NCBI GenBank assembly: GCA_022360655.1
Contig: JAKSCK010000237.1
Location: 1 to 64,000, forward strand
Direction: 5' to 3'
From: Spirochaetales bacterium
Lineage (GTDB): Bacteria > Spirochaetota > Spirochaetia > DSM-2461
Length of the DNA stretch: 64,000 nt
This document shows, piece by piece, positions 33,401 to 42,869 of the stretch. The notes under the pieces are model-generated. The model worked only from the letters and a program-made list of their open reading frames with translations. It made no database searches and had not been told where the DNA came from. Position 1 is the stretch's first letter, and each line of letters begins with the position of its first letter. The translations under genes were made by a program, and so were the position numbers.

Positions 33401-35400
33401 TTTGACCGTGAACCATCTGGAAGAACAAGAGCCAAAGGGGGACTGGTTCCCATTTCACCAGCCTCAATTTTTAAGGACGACCCCTCAGCGCGCAAACGCG
33501 CTATCGGGGTTTCCGGAACAAGAACAGCACCCAGAGCGGAGTCTCTGGTCCAACCTTCCAGTTCAGCACCGAGCACAAGTGGGAATACACCCGAATCCGA
33601 GGGAAGCGCTATTTCAATGGCATCAGAATACTGGCGTGGATTGGTCAAAAGACCTGTCTCATCAGGAGCCCCTTCTTGAAAGATTCCCGTTGCCAGAGGA
33701 ATTAAGGGTTGAAAACCATCCGTTCCCTGGAGTTCAAAACGCCATACTCGTGCTTCTTTACTTTTTGGGATTCGCAAAGTAAAGCCATGATGAGTGGGAT
33801 CCTCCACCAAGGATTTAAGAGAAAGCCTTTGTTCACTGCCATCCTCTCCAAGACAGAGAAGAGTTAAGCCTCGGTTGACAGAAGAAATCACAGAACCAGT
33901 GATCTCACCTCCATTCATGGGGAACACCATTCCAGGTTTCCACGGTTCACTCTCTTCGAATCCAGCAAAGGACACCGAATGGAGCGTGATGTAGGAAGGA
34001 GGGGGAACACGTAAAAGAGGAATCATTATTTTTTCCCCAAGAATACCGTGAGAATCTTCCCCCTGAATCGTCAATACCGATTCTCCAGCTCTTCCTGCTG
34101 GAACGTTTAATGTCCAGAGCCCCCCCACATCATCTATGCGTCCGGTCTCTTCCCCATAGGTCCAGAGAAGGGTCCCCTCTCCATCATCATCTTGAAAGGA
34201 TCCTGTGAGAACAAAGCTTTGGGTCTTTACCCTCTGAGGAAGTTCATCCCCCCCATCCCATTCCACAATGGGGCGGTCAGCCTCCCGATCAACGGGTATA
34301 CGGGGCTTGATTTCTGTGATGTTTCCCGCTCCATCCTTGGCTTGAATCCGTACATCGATTTGAGAAGCATTTCCAGGAAGGATGAGATCAAATGTCCATC
34401 GAGAATCGCCCCTTCTCAAAGGCACTTCAAGGGGAGCTTCTTTTGGCAGAAGAATTTGAAGAGACTCCACCCCCGAAGGGTCGGACACATGTCCACTCAA
34501 AAAGACATTTCCAGGAACGGGTGAATAAGATTTCTCCTCCTTTATGGGAAAATCCAATTCCAATAAAGGGCCACCATTGTCCACAAAGAACAGAAAGGGA
34601 ACTTGAGATTGTAAACCTTGAGAATCAGTGGAACGGAACCACCACACCACTGGGCCGTCTTCTATTTTCCGAGAATCAACGGGAAGAGAAAAGGAAACTT
34701 GCGTAGGAGAACTCTTCTTTCGAAATGATAAGGGAATCCATTCTTCTCCACCATCTTGAGACAGCTCTAATGAAGCCATTCCATTGCTGTCTTCAAACTG
34801 TCCTTTAAAAACAGATTTGCCGGAAATAACTGTTCCAGAAACAGGACTCTCAATGCCGCCTCGAGGAGCTCCCATATCCACGATGAAAGGAAGTTGAATG
34901 ACATCACTCTCGATACCATTGATGTCAAAAGAACGTGCCTCAAGAACATGGGCTCCATCTCCAAAAGCTTCCACATCCAAAACAATGGACCAAGAGGTTT
35001 TTCCTGAAGCCTCATGCCATTGCCCTTCATCCACCCGAACTTCCACCCGGGACACACCATCATCATCAAGAGCTGTTCCGATGATGGGTAAGCGCCGGCC
35101 AACATGGGCATGGGGCTTTGGGTGAGCGATGGCTAAAAGTGGAACATCCGTCTGAGGATCAACAGTAAAGTCAAACGGGCCTTCCAAGCGCACATTTCCG
35201 GCCTCGTCCTCACTCCGAACAATGAGGTTATGCTTCCCTTCCTCAAGTTCATCCAAGTTGATGGAAAATGACCAATGGGAATCGCCATCCACCGGCTCAA
35301 AGGCATATTCTTCTGCATTCCCTCCTGCAAAGAGGGGCAGAAGAACTGCAAAAAACAGAGGTAATATCACTGCAGACTTTTTATGATGATTTTTATTCAT
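30478..35400 (-). CDS. Giant Ig-like repeat protein ending in a probable outer-membrane barrel
   Basis: A 1640-aa exported protein. A signal peptide (VILPLFFAVLLPLFAGG) is followed by at least ten bacterial Ig-like repeats with the rhythm GxxxDDDGVxxVxVxxDxGxW and DGxHxLxVxAxD, of the Big/OmpL47 style. A Ser/Glu/Gln-rich linker (ETPSQQESEEEAGE) interrupts one repeat near residue 1040. The last 200 residues change character: alternating aromatic and small residues (YLDVAALGATWVNAGLGLTF, FLTYLAPYLEGRMWFF) ending VGLRLGLL look like an eight-strand outer-membrane barrel. GGGGGGAAT precedes the ATG. It lies 37 bp after a second Ig-repeat gene and is probably co-transcribed with it. A surface-exposed, barrel-anchored scaffold or adhesin is the likely role. 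Confidence 0.8.
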   Translation of the reverse strand: MNKNHHKKSAVILPLFFAVLLPLFAGGNAEEYAFEPVDGDSHWSFSINLDELEEGKHNLIVRSEDEAGNVRLEGPFDFTVDPQTDVPLLAIAHPKPHAHVGRRLPIIGTALDDDGVSRVEVRVDEGQWHEASGKTSWSIVLDVEAFGDGAHVLEARSFDINGIESDVIQLPFIVDMGAPRGGIESPVSGTVISGKSVFKGQFEDSNGMASLELSQDGGEEWIPLSFRKKSSPTQVSFSLPVDSRKIEDGPVVWWFRSTDSQGLQSQVPFLFFVDNGGPLLELDFPIKEEKSYSPVPGNVFLSGHVSDPSGVESLQILLPKEAPLEVPLRRGDSRWTFDLILPGNASQIDVRIQAKDGAGNITEIKPRIPVDREADRPIVEWDGGDELPQRVKTQSFVLTGSFQDDDGEGTLLWTYGEETGRIDDVGGLWTLNVPAGRAGESVLTIQGEDSHGILGEKIMIPLLRVPPPSYITLHSVSFAGFEESEPWKPGMVFPMNGGEITGSVISSVNRGLTLLCLGEDGSEQRLSLKSLVEDPTHHGFTLRIPKSKEARVWRFELQGTDGFQPLIPLATGIFQEGAPDETGLLTNPRQYSDAIEIALPSDSGVFPLVLGAELEGWTRDSALGAVLVPETPIARLRAEGSSLKIEAGEMGTSPPLALVLPDGSRSKTFQVQTDFTPPVLLLDEPIPEWVRETLTVKGTVQDEGGVAKLTWKFQDQAPQEISLEEDGDQRIFSFELNPEYQSDASGLLVIQAFDDSGNHSEHIAPLTIDTTVPEPIKEAMTPTTMGARATLLYQWKNQEWPAELYVEDSQENIIAQASLKSQYWVLPLEIGAESGELSLVAEDEAGNRFKEPLNLEYNAQIDAPHTVIQTPVPGSVVRGPVDLAGLVMDDDTVAQVRWRVDGGYWRELPGGSSFRVPLPLGELEDGTHRLEVEAEDAVGNISAPSLVVFQLSRKEAHVEILEPVVGLPARHATRISGIAQDENGIQSVLLSFDHGQTFVAAQADGMVSADDIHSLSNLTSENFPERNSSETPSQQESEEEAGESLDAEGDSTQRLSQDKDSDSLQNLDSLFNNQQKPVEWFYVLDTSVLEDGVHSLLVKVVDGAGDEALLAGILDVDNQAPRLQLSQPPEGLEVAGSMVLEGRLVEPGGLASFHYVLERDGTTLVEGVLSEKGVFHKKLELPVLESGPVLLRMEAVDQAGNSTAVTRSLLIGSGTRVVQPFLTLPLEGGEEGPYFHLAGHVEGVQASDTLLLVVDGKDYGPLEFGDEGLFERLFSPGELPAGNRSIRVDVLAGSDRIQGKERQFTLKEEGPWVLINSLPPFSAVGEYPQITGQCGYWLEDENHSVDQNEPSQEPSSQRSNKIKAPKALSIELSFDGGLTFKRAGGKEDWKYLLDTSDLSDGTLSLLVRAGFQNDEWAYARTILRLDKTPPELSLDESPADGRFNGELLISGQSEDDRALKDVSVSVRPGSSGRYEVPSFVQGMYLDVAALGATWVNAGLGLTFFDDNVKLQVSAGWAPDHVTVKGKTLPARVSGAAVGATLLANMVYLPLGYWWGPSWEPISLSLAIGANFTYFTSLGSAGGGVMSAVVLQTEIPKITFANRRFLTYLAPYLEGRMWFFSSDVNTEPAFTFSVGLRLGLL

Positions 35401-35437
35401 ATTCCCCCCTTGCTGTCAGAAACATGTTTGTGAGAAT

Positions 35438-38400
35438 TCAAAGTTCTGGTCTCAGCTGAACATAACGGTATTCGTTGGAATGAAAACCAATCGCCATATC
35501 ATAATTTCTATCCCCATTGGACTTTGGCCAGGCTGCAGTGGAAATTCGCTCACCATCCACAACATGGAACAGAGGAACTGTTCCTTGCTCCCAGTCATCC
35601 TCTCCTTCCCGGAGGGCATATTTCAGGCCCTGGAAGGTGCCAACATTAGAGGAATTGAGATAACCCACAACTGGTATGTCCTGAGTTCCAATGGTGAGCA
35701 AATCCAAATCTGCCTGGGCCCCAACGTTTCCAACACTGTCCACAATCTCTGTCTTCTCAACAGAACCTGTGGAGAGTTGAACTTGGAAATACATCAAATC
35801 CCCTGTGGAAACTTTGTAGGCCGTCACATGGGCTGTGTTTTCTGAGTCCACCCGCACACTGGGATATTTTCCAATGTAGCTGGATGGGTTTGTGATGTTA
35901 TGAGTGGTCCATTCAGCTGAATGATCCGTAGGTGGTGTTTCACCTGTGGCATAGGCCAACTTAAGAGCGCTGTTTTTTGTGTCGTAATACACAATGACAG
36001 GCTTGCCATCTTTATCCACCGTGATGTCACTGTATTCCCCTACATCACTGGGATCAGTGGAGGGTTCTGTACCATCAACGATGTTCTCATCCCATTTGCC
36101 ATTCTCATAAATATACTCACGGTTATTTGAGGCCGTATTTTGTGCATTACTAAAAGTCAGATTATAAATGGACGTTCCATCATCCGAGAAACGCGCGTAC
36201 TTTAATGCGTTTGAATGGCTATCATAATAGGAAATATGAATGATATCCCCATTCACAAACATACGAGGATTTTGGAACTGCCAGAGCTTTTTATCTTCTG
36301 AGAATCGCTCAACTTCTTCTAATCGATTGGTTGAATAAGGATTTCCGTTCCAACCATCCCAGAGTTCCGCGTTTTCTCCCCAAAGAACAAGCCCACCACT
36401 GCCAGTATTCCAAGCACCATCATATGTACCGCCACCAAAGAAGTTTGCTAAATACACAACATACTGTTTTCCCGCTTCACTGATGCCAATATCTGTGTAC
36501 TCGGCAGGATCATATTTATGAAAAATTTCTGATTGCGCTGTATTGTTTGCAATATAAACATCTGCGTCGCTGTATTCTGACCAAGAGGCCCAGAGGCCCC
36601 CATCCAAAGGATTCGCGGTCAGTGCTCCATGAACCGCTCCAGAGCTTCCCGTGATGGATTCATCCACCTTCCAAACACTGAGGTATCGGTCATCGTTCCA
36701 GAGAGTACCAGAAGGGTTGGCCTCTTGGTTAAAGGTTTGGCTGTTATCATTGGAATGATTCATCATGGGGATCTCATTCACTTTCAGAGCCAATAAACCA
36801 GAATTTTCTATGACACCATCCAAATTTGTAAGCAACACAGAAACCTGCTGGGACCAGTCTGCATTGGAGTCCCCATTGTTGGCGTATTGATTTCCAATAA
36901 GATCAGTAGAAGAGGCTCCTCCTTGGCCAGTTAAGGAAACGGTTGCCGTATTTTCTGCTGTACCAAGGTTGTATCCACGAAGCACAATCCTTGTTCCTGT
37001 TCCTTCTGGAACAGGGTAACGTCCTTTTTGGGTTCTCAGAATCTCGGTGCTGTCATTAAGTAAAATGGTGGTGATATAGGGCATCACATCCACCGTCATA
37101 GAGTTGAATGGTTCTGAAAGATCACTCAACTCTTGAAGTACTTCAGGACTGGCATTGTTCCCAAAATCGGTCACACGGACTTTGACATCCACATTGTTTT
37201 GTGCCGTTGTTGCAATCTCTTCCGTGTTCCATTGATAAGTAAAATCCACGATGTGGCCTGAAGATTCAGTGAAACTCCAACTGGTGATTTCTGCATTCAC
37301 TCCTGCAGGGGCTTTCAAGCCTCCAGAGGCCTCCAAAGAGGCATCATCCCACACAAATAAATCAAAAGGATTTCCACCATTCAGGCCATCAATTTGAAGA
37401 GTCACATTCTGGATTCTTTGGTCATCGGAAACCCGGCCAGTCAGTAGAACCGTTCCACTCACATCCGCATCATTATTGTTGTAACCACCACCAAGTCCTG
37501 CGGGTTGCAAACGTCCTGTACGGCCTGCCGCACTGGTCACGGAACCTTGATTGAGGTGGAACAATCGGGCTGTAGGAGCCACAGAATCGGTGTTGGCCAC
37601 ATCCACAGAAAATTCCTGAATGGCCGTCAGTTGAGCCGAATCTGTGATTTGAAGCAAGAACGGACGATTCTCTCCATCTGGAATCCCCGCAAAATCAGCG
37701 GTTCCTAAAGAAATGGTTAAATCCTCTCCAAAAGTTCCTTCTTTGAGTGCTGTGGCTGAGCCAATATTTGCGAGAGGCGTATCATAAAAAAGGGCATAGC
37801 TTAATGTGCCATTACCCCCACTCACCGTGGGCGTCATCACAAAGAGATCATTCCGAACCGTGAATGCCCCTGGTCCAACGTAGATTTCAGTTTCATTGAA
37901 ATTCGAACTGGAATCAGAAGCATCACCATCTCCATTGAGATCGGTTGAAATTTTCAGACTGTTGATGGCAGGACCATTATTTGCCAGAGCAATTGGTTGA
38001 ACATAGTGGGCTGTATTCCCCCCATGATCGTAGGCCACATAGTGCACATTCACGCTACCATCAGGAATAATGGTGGAATCCAAAACAACGCCCCAATCCC
38101 AGGCCAAACCACTCACCAGGTTCTCAGAATATCCATCACCATCGCCATTTCCACCGTTCTCATCCCACTGCTCAATGACACTGTCAATCACCATGATGGC
38201 GGAAGATTGATCTGGATACAGTGCACTATGGGATCCTGAATTTCCATGATCAAAATTCCGAGTACTCATGGGCACATCTCCCTGAGTACTGTGTGTGGAG
38301 TAGGTGTACGTAGAGGACCCATCTGGGTTGTAGGCCATTCCTCCTCGCTCAAGGTACACCTCCACTTTGGCAATACCACTCACAGAACCCACATCCTTAA

Positions 38401-41224
38401 TTTTGCCCATGAGCTGAACTTGCGAGCCAATCAGGTTTTGCGTTTGGCCTATGTAACCAGGAGTATCAGTAATGGTAGGAGGAAGATTGTCCACATTGAG
38501 AGTGATAGGAAGTATGGTTTGATAATTGGTGTAGTCCAAAGCTTTCAGCTTGAGATAGAGGATGCCACTTTCAGGAATCACCGTACGTGTGTCCACCTCA
38601 TGATGCAAACTCCAATGATCAAAGCTTTGCCCATTGGCATCAATATAGGGATTTTCCTGATGGGTCACTGAACCAGATAGAGTATGAAGAGGATAGGGAT
38701 AGGATATTCCATTATCCAAACTCAACCAAATCTCTTTGACCGTTTCATCATCCAAAACATCGCCATTGATGGTGATGATGCCTCCAGCCGCATCATTCGA
38801 TGCATAGTTCACATTGGTGATGATGGGAATGGAATCATCCACACGGAAGGATCGTTCAACCGGTGGAGATCCATAGGTTCCAAATCTATCCCGGGCACGA
38901 ACCTGAACATGGATATCTCCGGAATGTCCACCAGAACCATCGGTGTCATAAAGTTCTCCAAAACGGTTCAGCTCAAAAGACCAGCTTCCGGTTCCTGCTA
39001 CTTCATACCAGCGAGATTCATCAATGATGCGCTCTCCTGAATCCTCTAAACCATTTCCGTTGAAATCAATGTATTTTCCAGCAGGCAAGGTCACCGTGTC
39101 GGAAAAATTAGGTGACTCACCATCAGCGGTATTGATGTCAACTCGGGTAAAGACCGCATCCACAGCCCCATCATCATCAAAACTTGATCCTGCTACCGTC
39201 ACAGAACCGCCAATGCTTGCTCCAAATGCAGGGTTCAAAATAGAAACCAGTGGCAAGTCCAGTTTGTTATCAATGAAGAGATAATAGGGAAAGAGAAGTT
39301 CTCCATTCTCATCGTCATGGATTTCTTGCGTTAAATTGGTTTCAAAGATATTTCCGGCAAGGTCTGTCACTCGAACCCGAATGGGAGTTTTCCAAATGTC
39401 CCCTTCCGCTGAAAGTTTTTCTGAATCCAAGTCATTCTCAAAGGCCTGCGTGTTCACAGAAATTTGAAAGTTGTACAAATCATTGGAAACAGGAATCCAT
39501 GCTAAAGACTCCTGATTGGTTTCATCACGTCCTACCACATACTCCACACTCTGAAGTTGGGTATTGTCCGAAGTTTGAACCCGGACATTCACACTTCCAT
39601 TGACATAGGTTCCATTACTTGGACTGTAAACACGGGCTTGAGGCGCTTGGGTGTCTCGGAAAATCTGAAGGTTTGTGACAGAAAATTTGCCAGACTGATC
39701 CACCGCCTTTGCCCGAATAGCAATGGGACCATCCACCAAAGGATGAGGCCAATTAGAAACGGAATAACTCCAATCCACCGTATCAGATGATGTAAAAGAA
39801 GCCGAATCCCAATTTTCACCATCATCAAGACTCAAGAGGATTTGAACAATGTTATCTGTTTCATCCGAGGCATGACCTTCAATGAGATCAAAGGTGGCAA
39901 GATTAAGATAATCTCCAATTTCTGGTGATGTGAAGGCAACCGATGGGGCACCTGAATCAATGGTAAATGGAACCACGTCCGAAGTTTTTTCCGCCACTTG
40001 AGCCTGTACGGATTTCACATCACGGGCCTTGATTCGAACACTTCGGACACCAGGTGCTAAACCATCAAGTGGATACTCAATTCGAATAAATTGATAGGGA
40101 GTCGTTCCAACCATTTTTCCCTGGTGAGGATTTGTGGAAGGATTTTGGTCGGGATCAATGGGACGCCAGAGGTTTGGATCATCACTATCAAACTGAATAA
40201 ATAAAGCCGAAACATCCAAGGCATCATCATCTTCAATGGTGGCAATCACGGTTCCCCCTGGAACCATGATGTTTTCTTCTGCACTTTGATCAGCTCCAGG
40301 ATTGATGAATGTGATCACCGGTTCATCCCCAGTCATGTTGACTTCAATGGGGAGGCCTTCCTCATTGCTCTTCCCATAACTGAGTAAGTCTTCTGGTGTG
40401 ATGGATATTCCAGAAACAGCATTTCCATTCTCTAACGAAAAAACGGCATCAATGGGGACATGTTCTGTTCCGCCATTGGCCGCAATCAAATCATCAAAGT
40501 GGTACATGCGCTGAGAGGTATTTCCTGCATAGTCCTCAGCCACAAAAAGAAGACGATGTGTTTTATGCCCGCCATTGTTGGTAAAACTGGTGGTCCATGA
40601 GGATGTCCCAACAGGTGCTGTTAAAGAAGCTACTGCGGGATTTTCCTCTCCTTGGGGATTCCCAGGCTGAAGCACCCGAGCCGTAACCTGACGGATTCGT
40701 CCATAGGGACCATCAAAGGCTTCTCCTTTGATGGCAAAGCTATAATCGGTGTATGCCGTCGTGGAATAACCTCGAGGAGAGGTAACAAGCAAGACCGGAG
40801 CTGTATTGTCAATGATGACCATAAGCCGCTCTTCCGTTTTTTTCCCCGTTCCATCCACATAGTAAAAACGGAGATCTTTCTCCCCATCATCAAATTCGGT
40901 TGTATTTAATTCCAAAGACCAAGCAGAATTGGAAACCGTTCCGTTGATTCGCCGGCCATCAATAACGGCGTAAACCTCATTAATTCCCACATCATCAGAG
41001 GCTGTTCCCTCAAACTGAAAAATTCCACGAATGTATGTTCCTGGATTGGCGTTTTTGACATCCCCTTCTGGTGGATCAATATCCTGACGAGAACCAAGAC
41101 CAACCAAAGGATTACGGCAAGCTGTAAGAATCGTTAAAAAAACAGCAACAATCGAAAGAATGAGAATGGTGCGAGTCCGTTGTTTGTTGGGGAATAAACG
41201 GGAAATTTTTTGGATCACTTTCAT
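35438..41224 (-). CDS. Giant Ig-like repeat lipoprotein with C-terminal propeller-like region
   Basis: A 1928-aa lipoprotein. The signal ends in lipobox ILTAC (Cys36), again followed by RNP, and GAGGAATTTGA precedes the ATG. About twelve Ig-like domains run to residue 1500, with patterns such as GTASDDVGINEVYAVIDG, VTSPRGYSTT and GDVLDDETVKEIWLSLDNG. The last 400 residues contain repeated blades (YSDITVDKDGKPVIVYYDTK, YPSVRVDSENTAHVTAY) typical of beta-propellers. It is first in an operon with the barrel-ended Ig protein downstream. Function is unknown; calcium or glycan binding at the surface is possible. No cysteine-rich or catalytic motif stands out. Confidence 0.83.
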   Translation of the reverse strand: MKVIQKISRLFPNKQRTRTILILSIVAVFLTILTACRNPLVGLGSRQDIDPPEGDVKNANPGTYIRGIFQFEGTASDDVGINEVYAVIDGRRINGTVSNSAWSLELNTTEFDDGEKDLRFYYVDGTGKKTEERLMVIIDNTAPVLLVTSPRGYSTTAYTDYSFAIKGEAFDGPYGRIRQVTARVLQPGNPQGEENPAVASLTAPVGTSSWTTSFTNNGGHKTHRLLFVAEDYAGNTSQRMYHFDDLIAANGGTEHVPIDAVFSLENGNAVSGISITPEDLLSYGKSNEEGLPIEVNMTGDEPVITFINPGADQSAEENIMVPGGTVIATIEDDDALDVSALFIQFDSDDPNLWRPIDPDQNPSTNPHQGKMVGTTPYQFIRIEYPLDGLAPGVRSVRIKARDVKSVQAQVAEKTSDVVPFTIDSGAPSVAFTSPEIGDYLNLATFDLIEGHASDETDNIVQILLSLDDGENWDSASFTSSDTVDWSYSVSNWPHPLVDGPIAIRAKAVDQSGKFSVTNLQIFRDTQAPQARVYSPSNGTYVNGSVNVRVQTSDNTQLQSVEYVVGRDETNQESLAWIPVSNDLYNFQISVNTQAFENDLDSEKLSAEGDIWKTPIRVRVTDLAGNIFETNLTQEIHDDENGELLFPYYLFIDNKLDLPLVSILNPAFGASIGGSVTVAGSSFDDDGAVDAVFTRVDINTADGESPNFSDTVTLPAGKYIDFNGNGLEDSGERIIDESRWYEVAGTGSWSFELNRFGELYDTDGSGGHSGDIHVQVRARDRFGTYGSPPVERSFRVDDSIPIITNVNYASNDAAGGIITINGDVLDDETVKEIWLSLDNGISYPYPLHTLSGSVTHQENPYIDANGQSFDHWSLHHEVDTRTVIPESGILYLKLKALDYTNYQTILPITLNVDNLPPTITDTPGYIGQTQNLIGSQVQLMGKIKDVGSVSGIAKVEVYLERGGMAYNPDGSSTYTYSTHSTQGDVPMSTRNFDHGNSGSHSALYPDQSSAIMVIDSVIEQWDENGGNGDGDGYSENLVSGLAWDWGVVLDSTIIPDGSVNVHYVAYDHGGNTAHYVQPIALANNGPAINSLKISTDLNGDGDASDSSSNFNETEIYVGPGAFTVRNDLFVMTPTVSGGNGTLSYALFYDTPLANIGSATALKEGTFGEDLTISLGTADFAGIPDGENRPFLLQITDSAQLTAIQEFSVDVANTDSVAPTARLFHLNQGSVTSAAGRTGRLQPAGLGGGYNNNDADVSGTVLLTGRVSDDQRIQNVTLQIDGLNGGNPFDLFVWDDASLEASGGLKAPAGVNAEITSWSFTESSGHIVDFTYQWNTEEIATTAQNNVDVKVRVTDFGNNASPEVLQELSDLSEPFNSMTVDVMPYITTILLNDSTEILRTQKGRYPVPEGTGTRIVLRGYNLGTAENTATVSLTGQGGASSTDLIGNQYANNGDSNADWSQQVSVLLTNLDGVIENSGLLALKVNEIPMMNHSNDNSQTFNQEANPSGTLWNDDRYLSVWKVDESITGSSGAVHGALTANPLDGGLWASWSEYSDADVYIANNTAQSEIFHKYDPAEYTDIGISEAGKQYVVYLANFFGGGTYDGAWNTGSGGLVLWGENAELWDGWNGNPYSTNRLEEVERFSEDKKLWQFQNPRMFVNGDIIHISYYDSHSNALKYARFSDDGTSIYNLTFSNAQNTASNNREYIYENGKWDENIVDGTEPSTDPSDVGEYSDITVDKDGKPVIVYYDTKNSALKLAYATGETPPTDHSAEWTTHNITNPSSYIGKYPSVRVDSENTAHVTAYKVSTGDLMYFQVQLSTGSVEKTEIVDSVGNVGAQADLDLLTIGTQDIPVVGYLNSSNVGTFQGLKYALREGEDDWEQGTVPLFHVVDGERISTAAWPKSNGDRNYDMAIGFHSNEYRYVQLRPEL

Positions 41225-41694
41225 TCAAATTCCTCTCTTCACAAATCCAGCGATTTGCTCACCTTACTCAAATTCACCATGGGCGAGGTTCAGAAATTGA
41301 CAGATTAACGAACGGTCGGTATCTCTCTGATGACAAATTCATTTTCGGCAAAAATGTCAACTTCAATAAATGAACCTTAAACTCTCTGTTTTGGAACCAT
41401 GATCAGCGAAGCTCCGTGCATCATGAAAAGCACGTCTGAACTCCACATAAATACCACCAAAACCATAGGAATATCCATATTCTTTCAGAATTTCTTTCTT
41501 TTATTCGGAAGAATTCCCAAAAAACACCATCCATGTTTTATAAAATCCTACAGCCCCCACAAATCTGAGAGAAACCGCTGAGGAACAGATCATGAACAAT
41601 GTTGTCTTGTTCTTGAGGAGATTTTCTCTTTCTCTTTCAAATCCCCAGACCTGGTTAATGCAATGGGAAACTAAGCTCGGATATACTTTCGTTT
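41225..41694. other. Divergent intergenic region, possible small RNA
   Basis: A 470-bp gap between divergent genes. On the plus strand TTGACA (41297), a 17-bp spacer and TATCTC form a promoter 370 bp before the next gene. On the minus strand TTGACA lies opposite near 41365, serving the Ig-repeat operon. TGACA/TGTCA at 41333-41365 form an inverted repeat. No gene is visible, so the plus transcript would have a long leader or be a small RNA. Confidence 0.35.
41297..41325 (+). promoter_or_regulatory. Plus-strand promoter with no adjacent gene
   Basis: TTGACA (41297-41302), a 17-bp spacer and TATCTC (41320-41325). The -35 is perfect and the -10 is imperfect. The next plus-strand gene starts 370 bp downstream. 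Confidence 0.4.
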
Positions 41695-42354
41695 ATGAAG
41701 TCAGTTCCCCGCGCCTTAATTGTTATCGTTCTCGCCCTCCTTCCGATGGCACTCTTTGGACAGGCGAATCATATGCGTGTCCGAACCTTTATTGGCATTG
41801 AGCCCATTGGACGATTCACCGCTGATCATCTGAGTGTTCCCAACCCACCTGGGGCCACTGGACGAGTGACCTGGAATGCCTCATATCACATATCTCCCGG
41901 TCTGGAAGTGTTTTGGATCATCACACCTCAAGTAGAAGTGGGAGCCGGATTCCGTTATGAACTCCAGCGAAGGGTGTTCCATGACTCTGTGGATGATGCC
42001 ATGTTCCAATTCATTCCCCTCTATGCTGCGGTACGCTATCGATTCCTTGATACAGAGAAAGCAGACCTTTTTCTGGAGGGAAAAGCGGGATATGCCTTTT
42101 TTCAGCCAAGCAAGGCTTTCCTGAGTATTTGGGATTCAGAGGGTGGAGCCTTGCAATCCACCAGTGGTGGGCTGTATGCGAGCGCCATCATTGGAACGGT
42201 TTTTCCTTTCCTTGAACGCCCCAAATGGGCATTGGAGGCCTCCTTGGATGTGGGCTATGCCTATCACATGGCCAGAGGAAAGAATTCTGTGCGGGAATAT
42301 CCCATGAATTACCATGCTATGACGGCGGACTTTTCCCTCGATTTTCGGTTTTAG
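41695..42354 (+). CDS. Small outer-membrane beta-barrel protein
   Basis: A 219-aa protein with a signal peptide (residues 1-22, ending ALFGQA) and a mature part made of alternating strands (WNASYHISPGLEVFWI, VEVGAGFRYELQ, PLYAAVRYRFLD) that ends in phenylalanine (FSLDFRF), as expected of an OmpA/OmpX-like barrel with about eight strands. No ribosome site is visible; a TATACT box lies only seven bases before the ATG, so a leaderless message is possible. It is divergent from the two Ig-repeat genes, one of which carries its own barrel, so all three may belong to one envelope system. Confidence 0.8.
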   Translation: MKSVPRALIVIVLALLPMALFGQANHMRVRTFIGIEPIGRFTADHLSVPNPPGATGRVTWNASYHISPGLEVFWIITPQVEVGAGFRYELQRRVFHDSVDDAMFQFIPLYAAVRYRFLDTEKADLFLEGKAGYAFFQPSKAFLSIWDSEGGALQSTSGGLYASAIIGTVFPFLERPKWALEASLDVGYAYHMARGKNSVREYPMNYHAMTADFSLDFRF

Positions 42355-42375
42355 ACATCATGAATTCTTAGGCCG

Positions 42376-42398
42376 ATCCCCTCCTCTGGAGGGGATTT
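42376..42398 (+). terminator. Terminator of barrel gene
   Basis: ATCCCCTCC and GGAGGGGAT form a nine-pair stem with a TCT loop; a short T-run follows. Confidence 0.7.
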
Positions 42399-42515
42399 CC
42401 CTAGAAAAAATCTACCAATCACTTTTTGGATAAAACCAAGAAAACTGCAACAACCTCTCTGAGTTTCCATTCTTCCTTGCGCTGCCTTCTCTCCAACTCA
42501 AACCCCCTTCTCCTA

Positions 42516-42545
42516 TTGAAGTGAAGCGACTTTATCCCCTATGAT
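42516..42545 (+). promoter_or_regulatory. Promoter of oadGAB operon
   Basis: TTGAAG (42516-42521), an 18-bp spacer and TATGAT (42540-42545), about 97 bp ahead of oadG, giving a leader of about 90 nt. Confidence 0.45.
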
Positions 42546-42641
42546 CTCTATGCTCACATTTACGGCTCTCCGCCCCTCGCCTGTTATTGAACCTCGGTGT
42601 CACAAGCGGAAGTCGAGCGCTATTTTGCCCAGGAGACGATC

Positions 42642-42851
42642 ATGATAAATGTAGGACTCATCATCATGGCGGTTGGGATGTTGGTGGTTTTCGCCTTCCT
42701 TACCATCATGGTGGTCATGATGAGGGCCATGTCTGGCCTGATCCTGAAGTTCTTCCCAGAAAAGGAAGAACCCGTCCCCGTTCGCGCCGCATCCGCTGGC
42801 GCTGACGACGCGGAAGTGGCTGTCGCAATTGCGGCCGCCTGCAGCCTCTAA
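42642..42851 (+). CDS. oadG: Oxaloacetate decarboxylase gamma subunit
   Basis: A 69-aa single-span membrane protein (MINVGLIIMAVGMLVVFAFLTIM) with a charged cytoplasmic tail (FPEKEEPVPV). OadG anchors the alpha subunit to the beta subunit in the sodium-pumping decarboxylase. The start at 42642 has AGGAGACG upstream; the track begins 15 codons earlier. It sits 18 bp before oadA and its length and position are normal for this operon. The tail is rich in alanine and ends AAACSL; the histidine/zinc-site tail known from enteric OadG is not obvious. Confidence 0.85.
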   Translation: MINVGLIIMAVGMLVVFAFLTIMVVMMRAMSGLILKFFPEKEEPVPVRAASAGADDAEVAVAIAAACSL

Positions 42852-42869
42852 AAGACCGGAGAAACGCAC

